64,000 nucleotides of DNA from Myxococcota bacterium (GCA_029251165.1 JAQXDW010000024.1:62001-126000); one strand, 5' to 3'. Shown: positions 7,140 through 15,254, numbered from the stretch's first letter. Program-made: numbers and translations. The notes: generated by a model not told the origin, from the letters alone.

Positions 7140-9158
7140 ATGCCTGTGCTCCCTCTGCTCCTCCTCGCTGCCTGCAATCCAACGCCAGACGTCGTGGACG
7201 CAGACAGCGACGGATTTGTCAGCACCGATGACTGCGACGATGCCTCAGCCTCCGTCTTTCCTGGCGGTGAGGAGGTCTGCGATGGGCAGGACAACGACTG
7301 CGACGGCGAGATCGACGAGACCCCCACCGACGGGGCCCGGTGGTACACCGACGCCGACGGTGACGACTTCGGGGATCCGCTGTCCTCACGGCGAGCGTGC
7401 ACACCGGCCGACGACGAGGTGGCGGACGCCACAGACTGCGACGACGAGGTGGCCACGGTCTTTCCCGGTGCAGAAGAGATCTGCGACGGCCTGGACAACG
7501 ACTGCGACAACATCGTCGACGAAGACATCGACGAGACGCTGACCTTCTACGCCGACGCAGACGGCGACGGCTACGGCGACCCGGACACCGCGATCCTCGG
7601 CTGCACGCCGACCAGCGGCATGGTCGACAACGACGACGACTGCGACGACAGCGACGTCCTCACCAGTCCCGGTGCTGCGGAGACCTGGTACGACGGGCAC
7701 GACGCAGACTGCGCTGGGGACAACGACTTCGACGCCGATGCTGATGGCTTTGACGGAGACGGCGGGGTGGACTGCGATGACACCAACCCGGCAACAAACC
7801 CCGGCGCCACAGAGATCTGCTCGGATGGCATCGACAACGACTGCGACGGCGGCGCAGGCGCATGCAGCATCTCCGGCACCATCGCAGCAGCAGACGCAGA
7901 CGCCACCTTCACGGGCAGCTCCGGGCAGTCCTATGCCGGCTTCGCGATCGATGGCGCAGGGGACACCAACGGTGATGGGGTCAACGAGATCCTCATCGGT
8001 GCATACGGCACCAACGGCTTTGCCGGCGAAGCCTACATCGCCAGCGGATCCGACACCGGCACCCTCAGCCTCTCCACTGACGCCATCGCCATCCTCTCCG
8101 GCCCCAGCGGCTACAGCTACACCGGCTACTCTGTCGCTGGCGCTGGGGATGTCGACGGCGACGGCTTCGACGATGTGCTCGTCGGGACCTCGTACCGCGA
8201 CACCGCTTACCTCGCCTATGGCCCCCTCAGCGGCAGCCTCGATCTCGACGAGACCGGCTGGACATTCGGCGATGGCGCTTCCTCCGGCTACGCAACCCTC
8301 ACGGTCACGGGGCTGGGTGACATCGACGGCGATGGACTGGCAGACGTCGCCATCGGCTTCCCCTACAACAGCAGCGGCGGCAACGGCAGCGGCGCAACCT
8401 TCATCGCGCTCGGTGGCGGGAAGCTCTCGGCGGGTGGCGGAGAGCTGGATGCCGACGACGCCGAGGCCATGATCTATGGTCGGCAGAACCAGTACAGCAG
8501 CTACAGCCTCGACGGCGCCGGCGACGTCAACGGCGATGGCCTCGACGACGTGCTGGTGGGTACCGGCAGCCAGTCTGAGCAAGCCTACATCTTCCACGGT
8601 CCCGTCACAGGAGAGCTGGACATCCTCGACGCCGATGTCCAGCTCACCGGCACCAACAGCAGCTACGCTGGGCACGCGGTCTCCACCGCCGGAGACACCA
8701 ACGGAGATGGCTACGACGACGTCATCATCGGGGGCTACTACGACAACAGCGGCTCCGGCAGCGCCCACCTCTTCCGCGGCCCCCTCACCGCAAACCGCAC
8801 CTTCCCCACCGCCGATGCGCAGATGACCGGAGAGACCACCTTCAGCTATGCCGGCTACAGCGTCTCGGATGCCGGAGACATCGACGGCGACGGCAGCAGC
8901 GATCTGCTCGTCGGCGCGCCCTACGCCAGCAACTCTAGCGGAAAGGCTTACCTCGTCTCCGGCACCATCTCCGGCACCGTAAACCTCGTCGATGCCGCAG
9001 CCATCATCACCGGAGGCCCCGGATACAGCTGGATGGGCGCGGCGCTCGCCGGTCCAGGAGATGTCAACGGAGACGGCTACGACGACCTCCTCATCGGTGC
9101 GCCCTACGCCAGCGCCTACGCCGGAAGCGTCTCCCTGTTTCGCGGCGGTGGGCTGTAG
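7140..9158 (+). CDS. Lipoprotein with MopE-type metal-binding and FG-GAP repeats
   Basis: A very short signal peptide ends in the lipobox LLAAC, so the 672-residue protein should be lipid-anchored and surface-exposed. Residues 18-240 hold several copies of the putative metal-binding motif (DADSDGF, CDDASASVFPGGEE, CDGQDNDCDG) found in MopE-like proteins. From about residue 250 to the end there are seven or so FG-GAP/integrin-alpha-type repeats, each with a calcium-loop GDxNGDG or GDxDGDG. Such proteins form calcium-stabilised beta-propellers used in adhesion or in display of enzymes. A related FG-GAP lipoprotein lies at 34515. The role is inferred from architecture only. Confidence 0.88.
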   Translation: MPVLPLLLLAACNPTPDVVDADSDGFVSTDDCDDASASVFPGGEEVCDGQDNDCDGEIDETPTDGARWYTDADGDDFGDPLSSRRACTPADDEVADATDCDDEVATVFPGAEEICDGLDNDCDNIVDEDIDETLTFYADADGDGYGDPDTAILGCTPTSGMVDNDDDCDDSDVLTSPGAAETWYDGHDADCAGDNDFDADADGFDGDGGVDCDDTNPATNPGATEICSDGIDNDCDGGAGACSISGTIAAADADATFTGSSGQSYAGFAIDGAGDTNGDGVNEILIGAYGTNGFAGEAYIASGSDTGTLSLSTDAIAILSGPSGYSYTGYSVAGAGDVDGDGFDDVLVGTSYRDTAYLAYGPLSGSLDLDETGWTFGDGASSGYATLTVTGLGDIDGDGLADVAIGFPYNSSGGNGSGATFIALGGGKLSAGGGELDADDAEAMIYGRQNQYSSYSLDGAGDVNGDGLDDVLVGTGSQSEQAYIFHGPVTGELDILDADVQLTGTNSSYAGHAVSTAGDTNGDGYDDVIIGGYYDNSGSGSAHLFRGPLTANRTFPTADAQMTGETTFSYAGYSVSDAGDIDGDGSSDLLVGAPYASNSSGKAYLVSGTISGTVNLVDAAAIITGGPGYSWMGAALAGPGDVNGDGYDDLLIGAPYASAYAGSVSLFRGGGL

Positions 9159-9190
9159 ACGCGCAGCACCCGGTGTGAGAATTCCAGGTA

Positions 9191-9205
9191 GTGTCATGTT
9201 GACAC
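9191..9205. promoter_or_regulatory. Palindromic operator O1 (GTGTCA-TGT-TGACAC)
   Basis: A perfect inverted repeat with six-base arms and a three-base centre overlaps the -35 element of the promoter for the nicotinamidase/vWA/PP2C/kinase/NrtR operon. It contains the 11-mer GTCATGTTGAC at 9193-9203, which recurs at 9231-9241. I infer a binding site for the NrtR-like regulator encoded in the operon. Confidence 0.65.
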
Positions 9206-9227
9206 TTTTGTTTTGCTCGGCTACAAA
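9199..9227 (+). promoter_or_regulatory. Sigma-70-type promoter of the NAD/phosphosignalling operon
   Basis: A perfect -35 TTGACA (9199-9204) is separated by 17 bp from a -10-like TACAAA (9222-9227, four of six matches). Transcription would begin near 9234, inside the second palindrome. The spacing and the flanking operators make this the best-supported promoter in the window. Confidence 0.65.
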
Positions 9228-9264
9228 AGAGTCATGTTGACCTTTTAATGATCAACATGACTCT
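9228..9264. promoter_or_regulatory. Palindromic operator O2 with 13-bp arms
   Basis: AGAGTCATGTTGA (9228-9240) is matched exactly by its reverse complement at 9252-9264, with an 11-base spacer. The left arm repeats the core of O1. The site covers the expected transcription start, so a bound repressor would block initiation. In RNA it could also form a hairpin ahead of the Shine-Dalgarno (GGAGG at about 9268). Confidence 0.7.
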
Positions 9265-9277
9265 AACGGAGGCCTCC

Positions 9278-10081
9278 ATGCAGAAGCTCCACCTCGTCAT
9301 CATCGATCCACAGAACGACTTCTGTGACCGCAGCGGCTCCCTCCATGTCCCCGGCGCTGACCAGGACATGGACCGCCTCGCGGTGATGATCCGTCGCCTC
9401 GCCGGCAAGCTGTCCGACATCCACATCACCCTCGACAGCCACCGCAAGGTCGACATCTCCCACCCCCTGTGGTGGCGAGACGCTGCCGGCGCCCACCCGG
9501 CTCCGTTCTCGGTCATCACCGCCGCAGACGTCGCCGCTGGGAAGTGGACCACCTGGCTTCCCTCCACCCGTGCCCGGTCGCTGGACTACCTCAAGGAGCT
9601 GGAGCGCCGAGGTCGCTACCCCCACGTCGTCTGGCCGGAGCACTGCCTCATCGGCGATGAAGGGCACAACGTCTTCCCGCACATCAGCGAGGCGGTCCAT
9701 GAGTGGGAAGCCAGCCGATTCGCGATGGCAGACTTCGTGACCAAGGGCAGCAACCCCTGGACCGAGCACTTCTCTGCAGTCCAGGCCGAGGTGCCCGATC
9801 CGACGGATCCCTCCACCCAGGTCAACGCCGGGCTCATCGCCACCCTGCAGTCCGCCGACGTGGTCCTGCTGGCCGGTGAGGCCCTGTCGCACTGTCTTGC
9901 AAACACTGTTCGTGACATCGCCGACTGCTTCGCCGACCCAGCCACCATCTCCAAGCTCGTCCTGCTCACCGACGCCGCCAGCCCGGTCACCGGGTTCGAG
10001 GCTCAGGCCGATGCCTTCGTCCGCGAGCTGACCGCTCGGGGCATGAAGACGGCCACCACCACCGACATCCTCGCAGCCTGA
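9278..10081 (+). CDS. Nicotinamidase-like cysteine hydrolase
   Basis: ATG at 9278 follows GGAGG at good distance. Residue 10 is the catalytic Asp of DPQNDF; a KG in FVTKGSNP can be the Lys; and Cys in EALSHCLANT is the nucleophile, together the isochorismatase-fold triad. TLDSH plus a following His and WPEHC reproduce the metal site specific to nicotinamidases, which convert nicotinamide to nicotinate and ammonia for NAD salvage. At 267 residues it is longer than most nicotinamidases (about 200), so a related amide substrate is possible. It is the first gene of the operon and sits beside an NrtR-type NAD regulator, which supports a role in NAD metabolism. Confidence 0.75.
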   Translation: MQKLHLVIIDPQNDFCDRSGSLHVPGADQDMDRLAVMIRRLAGKLSDIHITLDSHRKVDISHPLWWRDAAGAHPAPFSVITAADVAAGKWTTWLPSTRARSLDYLKELERRGRYPHVVWPEHCLIGDEGHNVFPHISEAVHEWEASRFAMADFVTKGSNPWTEHFSAVQAEVPDPTDPSTQVNAGLIATLQSADVVLLAGEALSHCLANTVRDIADCFADPATISKLVLLTDAASPVTGFEAQADAFVRELTARGMKTATTTDILAA

Positions 10082-10092
10082 AGGAGTCCAGC

Positions 10093-10845
10093 ATGCCTGC
10101 ATTCAACGGATCCACGCCCAGCACCCCGATCAACATGACGGTCACCGGCAGCAAGTACGGCTTCTCCGGCACCCGGCTCGATCGGCTGGGCAGCGCCGAG
10201 TACACCCTGGTCACCATCGCCGCCGATGTCTCCGGCAGCGTCTACGGCTTCATCCGCTCCATCGAGAAGTGCATCTCCGAGATCGTCACCGCTGCGGCGC
10301 GCTCCCCGCGTGCGGACAGCCTGATGCTGCGGGTGGTCGCCTTCGACAACAAGCTCATCGAGATCCACGGCTTCAAGCCGCTGATGGAGTGCGCGCCGGA
10401 CAGCTACCGCCGCTGCCTGTCCGCTGGGGGCTCCACTGCCCTGTACGACGCCGCCCACAACACCGTCGGCGCGATGACCACCTACGGCAAGGCCCTGACC
10501 GACCACGACTTCGACGTCAACGCCCTGCTGTTTGTCGTCACCGATGGGGCCGACAACGCCAGCACTCAGACGGCACGGGGAGTGGGTGCGGCGCTGGCGG
10601 AAGCGGTCACAGGAGAGCAGGTCGAGTCGATGCTGTCGGTACTGGTCGGGGTCAACGTCAAGGACGCGCGGATCTCCCGCTACCTGCTCGACTTCTCCGC
10701 CACCGCCGGGTTCACCCAGTACGTCGAGCTGGGCAAGGCTGATGCCGCCACGCTCGGTCGCCTCGCTGACTTCGCCTCTCGCTCCATCGCGGTGCAGTCC
10801 GCCGCGCTGGGCACCGCCGCCCCCAGCCAGCCCCTGAGCTTCTGA
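10093..10845 (+). CDS. von Willebrand A (TerY-like) protein
   Basis: The 250-residue protein is a single vWA domain. The MIDAS metal site is recognisable: DVSGS near residue 44, GGSTALYDA with the Thr near residue 116, and TDGADN near residue 153. It lacks a signal peptide and membrane segments, so it is cytoplasmic. Proteins of this size next to a PP2C phosphatase and a kinase form the TerY-P triad described for Ter-linked stress systems. AAGGAG precedes the ATG. The stop codon overlaps the start of the phosphatase gene by one base (TGATG). I infer that it scaffolds the phosphatase and kinase in a metal-dependent way. Confidence 0.8.
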   Translation: MPAFNGSTPSTPINMTVTGSKYGFSGTRLDRLGSAEYTLVTIAADVSGSVYGFIRSIEKCISEIVTAAARSPRADSLMLRVVAFDNKLIEIHGFKPLMECAPDSYRRCLSAGGSTALYDAAHNTVGAMTTYGKALTDHDFDVNALLFVVTDGADNASTQTARGVGAALAEAVTGEQVESMLSVLVGVNVKDARISRYLLDFSATAGFTQYVELGKADAATLGRLADFASRSIAVQSAALGTAAPSQPLSF

Positions 10846-11543
10846 TGCCCGCCTCCGCCGCATACGCCATCGGCACCAGCCACACGGTCTGCCAGGACTA
10901 CGCGCGCGCGGTCGGGGAGCGTGCCCTGCTCTCAGACGGCTGCTCCGGGTCCCCGGACACCGACATCGGCGCGCGGCTGCTGGTCTGTGCCGCGCTACAG
11001 GATCCCACGCTCGACGGCGGACTCCCGGCGCGGGCGGCACAGACGGCGCGCGGCTGGGCCACCAGCCAGGGACTCGCGGTGCCCGACCACACGCCCGGCT
11101 GCCTGGACGCCACGCTGCTGCTCGCCTGGCAAGACGGTGACCACCTGCGCGCGCTCGTCTCCGGAGACGGTGCCGTGGTGCTTCGATACCGCTGCGGCAA
11201 GATCGCCTGCCACCCCATCGAGCACGGCCCCACCCCGCCCTACCCGATCTACCATCACCAGCCAGCCCGGCGTGCGCGTCTCGCGACACCGCCCGCGCCG
11301 ATTCTCTTCAGCGCCCCGGTCGCTGAGGTGGACCTGCTCGCAGTGCTCTCCGACGGAGTGTTCACCTTCACCGGTCCACACGGTGCCATCCCTGCTGACG
11401 AGATCGCTGCGGAGCTGCTGGCGGTTCGCGCGCCGGTCGGCGACTTCTTCACCCGTCGCCTGCGTCGCTTCCGCACCCGGACCTGCACCGACCGGGGCTG
11501 GCAGCACAGCGACGATCTCTCCATCGCCGGAGTCGCGGCATGA
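10845..11543 (+). CDS. PP2C-like protein phosphatase
   Basis: Short PP2C motifs occur in order: SHTVCQDYA, LSDGCSGSPDTDIGARL, CLDATLL, SGDGAVV, LSDGVFTF and HSDDLSIAGV. The metal-binding Asp residues of motifs 2, 8 and 11 are therefore present, though the domain is compact at 232 residues and the first motif departs from the usual GxRxxNED. It would dephosphorylate Ser/Thr, most likely on the kinase or its targets encoded next door. Overlaps of one base upstream and four bases downstream (ATGA) show strict translational coupling with the vWA and kinase genes. Confidence 0.78.
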   Translation: MPASAAYAIGTSHTVCQDYARAVGERALLSDGCSGSPDTDIGARLLVCAALQDPTLDGGLPARAAQTARGWATSQGLAVPDHTPGCLDATLLLAWQDGDHLRALVSGDGAVVLRYRCGKIACHPIEHGPTPPYPIYHHQPARRARLATPPAPILFSAPVAEVDLLAVLSDGVFTFTGPHGAIPADEIAAELLAVRAPVGDFFTRRLRRFRTRTCTDRGWQHSDDLSIAGVAA

Positions 11544-13189
11544 AGCTCACCGTCGAAGGGGCCGGTCCGGTCACCCTCCACAGGTCCGACTTCGTCGGCG
11601 CCGGAGGACAGGCCAGCGTCTATGCCAAGGGAGACACAGCCTACAAGGTCTACACCGACCCAGCCATGGCCATCCCTGCCGCCCGCATCAAGGCCCTCTC
11701 CGTCCTCACCGATCCCCGCATCCTCCGGCCAGAGCGCCTCCTGCTGCGACGCCGCACGCCGGTCGGCTACACGATGCGCTACCTGCCCTCCTCCACCCCG
11801 CTGTGCGCCACCTTCCCCCGGGCCTATCGAGACCGCCACGGGCTCACTCGGGACGACGTGGTGGCTCGAATGGCTGACCTCGCCCAGCGCATCGGCCAGG
11901 TCCACGCCGCCGGCGTGCAGATCGTAGACCTCAACCCGATGAACGTCCTGCTGGATGACACCGGCCAGCCGCACCTCATCGACGTCGACTCCTGGCAGCT
12001 CCCCGGCTTTCCCGCGACCGCGCTCCAGGATGCCGTGCGGGATCGTCACGCCCCGCCGGGGGTGTTCTCCACGGGCACCGACTGGTTCGCCTTCGCGGTG
12101 ATCTGCTTCCAGGCGCTCATCGGCATCCATCCCTTCAAGGGCCGACACCCCAACGTCAAGGGGCTCGATGCTCGAATGCAGGCCGGGATCTCGGCCCTGT
12201 CTTCCGACGTCCGTCTGCCGGGAGTCTGCTACCCGACCGACCACATCCCCGCACCCTGGCTGGCCTGGATGACCGACGTCTTCCACCACCACGTCCGCAC
12301 GCCCCCTCCCCTCCACACGGCATGCGCTCTTCCCCCCTCCCGAGCTCCTGCCGTCGCACCGACCGCCCTTCTCCTCACTGAGCGGCTGCGGCTGCCCACG
12401 CCGATCGCCGCTGCTGCGCTGATCGGTGATCGGCGGGTGGTGCTGTCGGGCGGGACGGTCTTTGTCGATGGCCGCGTGGTCGGCAGCGCCCCGGCTGGAG
12501 CCGTCATCGCAGACGCCGCCGGACACCCGGTCGTCGCCTGGATCGCTGGAGGTCGCCTCGGGCTTCTCGATGTCGACGCCGGGCGCCCGATCCCCACCGA
12601 GCTCGCTGCTGACCAGCTCACCGCGCTGGCGGGCCGGCTGGTGGTGAAGTCGCACGACGCCATCCTCCAGGTCCGCCTCCTCCAGCTCGGCGGGCGCATC
12701 CTCGCGACCACAGCACCGCTCGCTTCGGTGCTGCCCCAGGCCACCCGCCTGCTGCCCGGGCTCGTCGCCCAGGACCTCCTGGGTGCCGCCTGGCTCACGG
12801 TCCTGCCCGCTGCAGGTGGTGCCCATCCGCTGCGCGTCCCGGCGCTAGACGGCGTCACCATCCTCGCAGGACGCCTCGCCCACCGCACCGCTGCGCTGCT
12901 CGTCTCGGTCGGAGGCCGGTTTGATCGGCTGCGGCTGCGCTTCGCCGTAGACTTCTCCGCCGTCGATGTACATCGAGCCGAGGACGTCCCGCCGCAGGAG
13001 CCCGAGCTGGTCAGCCTCGGCGAGCTGGTCATCGGCCTGGAGGACGACGGAGCGCTGCTGCTGGAGCGCGGAGCACTGCAGCGGCGAGTGGTCGATGCCG
13101 CCATCGGCACAGACTGTCGGCTGTTCACCGACGGGGGCCTGATGGTGGCAAGAGATGGCACCCTCTACAGCGCTCAGATGCGCCCCTGA
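11540..13189 (+). CDS. Protein kinase with beta-rich C-terminal domain
   Basis: Residues 1-260 form a protein kinase-like fold: a glycine-rich VGAGGQASVY, the ATP-binding Lys in AYKVY, a catalytic loop written VDLNPMNVLL and a metal-binding DVD in place of DFG. This matches the divergent kinases seen in TerY-P triads rather than Hanks-type kinases. Residues 300-549 are rich in short beta strands with regular Gly/Asp turns and may form a propeller or sandwich; I do not recognise the family. No transmembrane segment is present, so the protein is cytoplasmic. It is the largest product of the operon and the likely output of the module. Confidence 0.75.
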   Translation: MKLTVEGAGPVTLHRSDFVGAGGQASVYAKGDTAYKVYTDPAMAIPAARIKALSVLTDPRILRPERLLLRRRTPVGYTMRYLPSSTPLCATFPRAYRDRHGLTRDDVVARMADLAQRIGQVHAAGVQIVDLNPMNVLLDDTGQPHLIDVDSWQLPGFPATALQDAVRDRHAPPGVFSTGTDWFAFAVICFQALIGIHPFKGRHPNVKGLDARMQAGISALSSDVRLPGVCYPTDHIPAPWLAWMTDVFHHHVRTPPPLHTACALPPSRAPAVAPTALLLTERLRLPTPIAAAALIGDRRVVLSGGTVFVDGRVVGSAPAGAVIADAAGHPVVAWIAGGRLGLLDVDAGRPIPTELAADQLTALAGRLVVKSHDAILQVRLLQLGGRILATTAPLASVLPQATRLLPGLVAQDLLGAAWLTVLPAAGGAHPLRVPALDGVTILAGRLAHRTAALLVSVGGRFDRLRLRFAVDFSAVDVHRAEDVPPQEPELVSLGELVIGLEDDGALLLERGALQRRVVDAAIGTDCRLFTDGGLMVARDGTLYSAQMRP

Positions 13190-13216
13190 CCCACGCAGGC
13201 GTTACCTTCATCAGCG

Positions 13217-13918
13217 ATGCGCGACCCCTCACAGCCCCGCCCCGAGGACTACCCACGCCCTGCCGTCGCAGTGGATCTGGTCATCTTCACCGTCATCGAC
13301 ACCGACCTCAAGCTGCTGCTGATCCGCCGGGGCCAGGAGCCATTTGAGGGGAACTGGGCACTGCCTGGGGGCTTCGTGCGGGTCGGTGATGCTGTGGACG
13401 ATCAGGGAGAGTCGGTCGAAGAGGCCGCCCATCGGGAGCTGTACGAGGAGACCGGTCTGCCCACTGGCTCGGCATGGCTGGAGCAGCTCTACACCTTCGG
13501 TGCCCCCTACCGCGATCCCAGAATGCGGGTGATCTCCGTCGCCTGGTGCGCCCTCATCCGACCCGATCTCGCCCCGCTCGTCACCGCAGGTACCGATGCC
13601 CGAGAGGCGCAGTGGTGGTCGCTGACCCAGCTTCCAGCGCTCGCGTTTGACCACGACAAGATGGTCTCCGTGGCGCTGGATCGGGTGCAGGGGAAGCTCG
13701 ACTACACCCCGATCGCGTTTGAGCTGGTTCCACCAACCTTCACCATCTCCGAGCTGCGGGAGGTGTTCGAGGCGATCAAGGGCGGAGCCTATGATCGTGG
13801 AAACTTCCGACGTCGGTTCAACCGCATGCTCCAGGACGGGACCATCATCCTCGCTCCAGGAAAGCGCCAGACAGCCTCTCGTCCCGCCCGGGTATACGCC
13901 TTCAACCGGAGCCGCTGA
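13217..13918 (+). CDS. nrtR: NrtR-like Nudix transcriptional regulator
   Basis: The N-terminal 150 residues are a Nudix domain with the NrtR-type LPGGFV strand and a box ending in AHRELYEETGL. The C-terminal 75 residues, beginning PPTFTISELREVFEAI, are the winged helix characteristic of NrtR, which represses NAD biosynthesis and salvage genes and responds to ADP-ribose or related metabolites. Six extra residues separate GG from the GE of the Nudix box, but the catalytic Glu residues of REL-YEE are kept, so weak hydrolase activity is possible. It follows the kinase gene by 27 bp and is probably autoregulated through the palindromes at 9191-9264. Confidence 0.82.
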   Translation: MRDPSQPRPEDYPRPAVAVDLVIFTVIDTDLKLLLIRRGQEPFEGNWALPGGFVRVGDAVDDQGESVEEAAHRELYEETGLPTGSAWLEQLYTFGAPYRDPRMRVISVAWCALIRPDLAPLVTAGTDAREAQWWSLTQLPALAFDHDKMVSVALDRVQGKLDYTPIAFELVPPTFTISELREVFEAIKGGAYDRGNFRRRFNRMLQDGTIILAPGKRQTASRPARVYAFNRSR

Positions 13919-14793
13919 TGAGCAGCCCTCCCAAGAAGACCGCGAAGAAGCCGTCCAGAAAGACCACGAAGAAGCCGCCCGGAAAGACCGCGAAGAAGCC
14001 ACCCAGGAAAACCGCGAAGAAGCCACCCGGGAAAACCGCGAAGAAGCCACCCGGGAAGACCGCGAAGAAGCTGCCTGGCTGGCAGGTCCGGGCTCGGGTG
14101 TGGGTGCGTCGCCTGCGGACCGCGCTGCTGTGGTGGATGTGCATCGGCGTGGTGGTGCCCATCGTGCAGGTCGCCCTGCTCAACGTCATCGATCCTCCGG
14201 TCACTCCGACCATGCTCAGCCGTGCGCTCGAGTCCCGCTCAGAGACCGGCACGCTCAAGATGCCCGCCCATGCCTGGGTCGACATCACCGCGCTCCCGGA
14301 TCACACCATCTCCGCAGCCATCTCCTCCGAAGATGCTCACTTCCTGGAGCACAGCGGCTTCGACTGGGACGCCATCGAGGAGGCCTGGGCTGAGCGGGCC
14401 GCTGGCGGAACCGCCGGGGGCAGCACCATCTCGCAGCAGACCGCCAAGAACGTCTTCCTCTGGCAGGGCCGCTCCTGGCTGCGCAAAGGCATGGAGATCT
14501 GGTACACCTTCTTGCTTGAGAAGCTTGTCCCAAAGGATCGAATCCTGGAGGTCTACCTCAACATCGCAGAGACCGGTCCGATGACCTTTGGGATAGAGTC
14601 CGGCGCTCAGCACTGGTACGGTCACCCCGCTGCACGCATGACCGCCGAGCAAGGCACCCGCCTCATCTGCCTGCTGCCCTCTCCTCGCCGTTGGACGCCC
14701 GAGAGCGGCCACGTCCGGACACGGGCGCGCCGACTGATGACGTATGAGATCGTGATCCCGAACGGTGTTCAGAAGCGACGCGCTCGACAGTGA
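13918..14793 (+). CDS. mtgA: Monofunctional peptidoglycan transglycosylase with Lys/Pro-rich tail
   Basis: After one transmembrane helix near residues 68-88 the GT51 domain shows its canonical motifs: SSEDAHFLEHSGFDW with the catalytic Glu, GGSTISQQTAKNVFLW, the RKGMEIWYTFLLE block and KDRILEVYLNIAETG. It polymerises lipid II into glycan strands in the periplasm. Unusually, the first 53 residues are an array of KTAKKPPG-type octapeptides, resembling a histone H1 tail and predicted to be cytoplasmic. The ATG overlaps the NrtR stop codon (TGATG), so it could be co-transcribed with the signalling operon, although it may simply be a neighbour. Confidence 0.85.
   Translation: MSSPPKKTAKKPSRKTTKKPPGKTAKKPPRKTAKKPPGKTAKKPPGKTAKKLPGWQVRARVWVRRLRTALLWWMCIGVVVPIVQVALLNVIDPPVTPTMLSRALESRSETGTLKMPAHAWVDITALPDHTISAAISSEDAHFLEHSGFDWDAIEEAWAERAAGGTAGGSTISQQTAKNVFLWQGRSWLRKGMEIWYTFLLEKLVPKDRILEVYLNIAETGPMTFGIESGAQHWYGHPAARMTAEQGTRLICLLPSPRRWTPESGHVRTRARRLMTYEIVIPNGVQKRRARQ
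13933..14076. repeat. 24-bp tandem repeats encoding Lys/Pro tail
   Basis: Five to six imperfect copies of a 24-bp unit encode the octapeptide array KTAKKPPG at the start of the transglycosylase. The in-frame unit allows length variation without loss of function. Confidence 0.75.
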
Positions 14794-14800
14794 GCCCAGC

Positions 14801-15198
14801 TCAGCGGTTGACCTCGTGGATCTGGTCGTTCATCGTCCAGAAGTCATAGGCCCAGCCTACGCCGCACAGCCCACCTGTCAGCAGCCAGAGGAGCCCGGTG
14901 CCCCACTTTCCGAGGTAGAAGCGGTGCAGCCCCAAAGGGCCTCCAAAGGTCAGCAGCAGCCATCCGACGGTGTAGTCGATGGGCCCCGAGCGAAATGTCC
15001 GCACCGCGCCGCGCTGCATTCCCGGAATGAGGAACAGATCGACCAGCCAGCCCACTCCGCACAGCCCACTCCGCACAGCCCACCCGTCAGCAGCCACAAG
15101 GTTCCGGTCAGGGGACGACCGAAGTAGAACCGGTGTGCACCCGTGAAGCCAAAGATCCAGAGAATGTAGCCGATGGCGTTGTGGTGTGTGCTGGACAT
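14801..15198 (-). pseudogene. TM2-domain membrane protein, frameshifted
   Basis: The 5' part from ATG 15198 reads GYILWIFGFTGAHRFYFGRP, a typical TM2 start, and the 3' part reads GLHRFYLGKWGTGLLWLL with a DFWTMNDQ end, but the two lie in different frames. The switch occurs at a perfect tandem duplication of 14 bp (15049-15076). Deleting one copy restores a continuous 127-residue protein with two TM2 units. TM2 proteins are small membrane proteins of unknown function. The break may be a real inactivating or phase-variable slippage, or an assembly error; the sequence alone cannot tell. Confidence 0.8.
15049..15076. repeat. 14-bp tandem duplication in TM2 gene
   Basis: Two adjacent exact copies of AGCCCACTCCGCAC. 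A partial third copy (AGCCCAC) follows at 15077. The unit is not a multiple of three and causes the frameshift in the TM2 gene. Confidence 0.9.
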
Positions 15199-15254
15199 GG
15201 ACGTGGACTATCTCCCATCACAAGAGCAGCCCAGGTCAGGCGCCTGCGAGTCAC

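Noticed and set aside
6035..7528. Minus-strand frame of 497 codons covering the sigma factor
   Set aside because: Sigma regions 2 and 4 are clear on the plus strand, and the antisense product has no recognisable domain.
7386..9197. Long minus-strand frame of 603 codons opposite the FG-GAP lipoprotein
   Set aside because: It is the antisense of highly repetitive GC-rich coding sequence; its product is a low-complexity Val/Gly/Asp string with no signal or family.
11255..12826. Long minus-strand frame of 523 codons opposite the kinase
   Set aside because: The plus-strand kinase has real motifs and coupled overlaps; the antisense frame has none.
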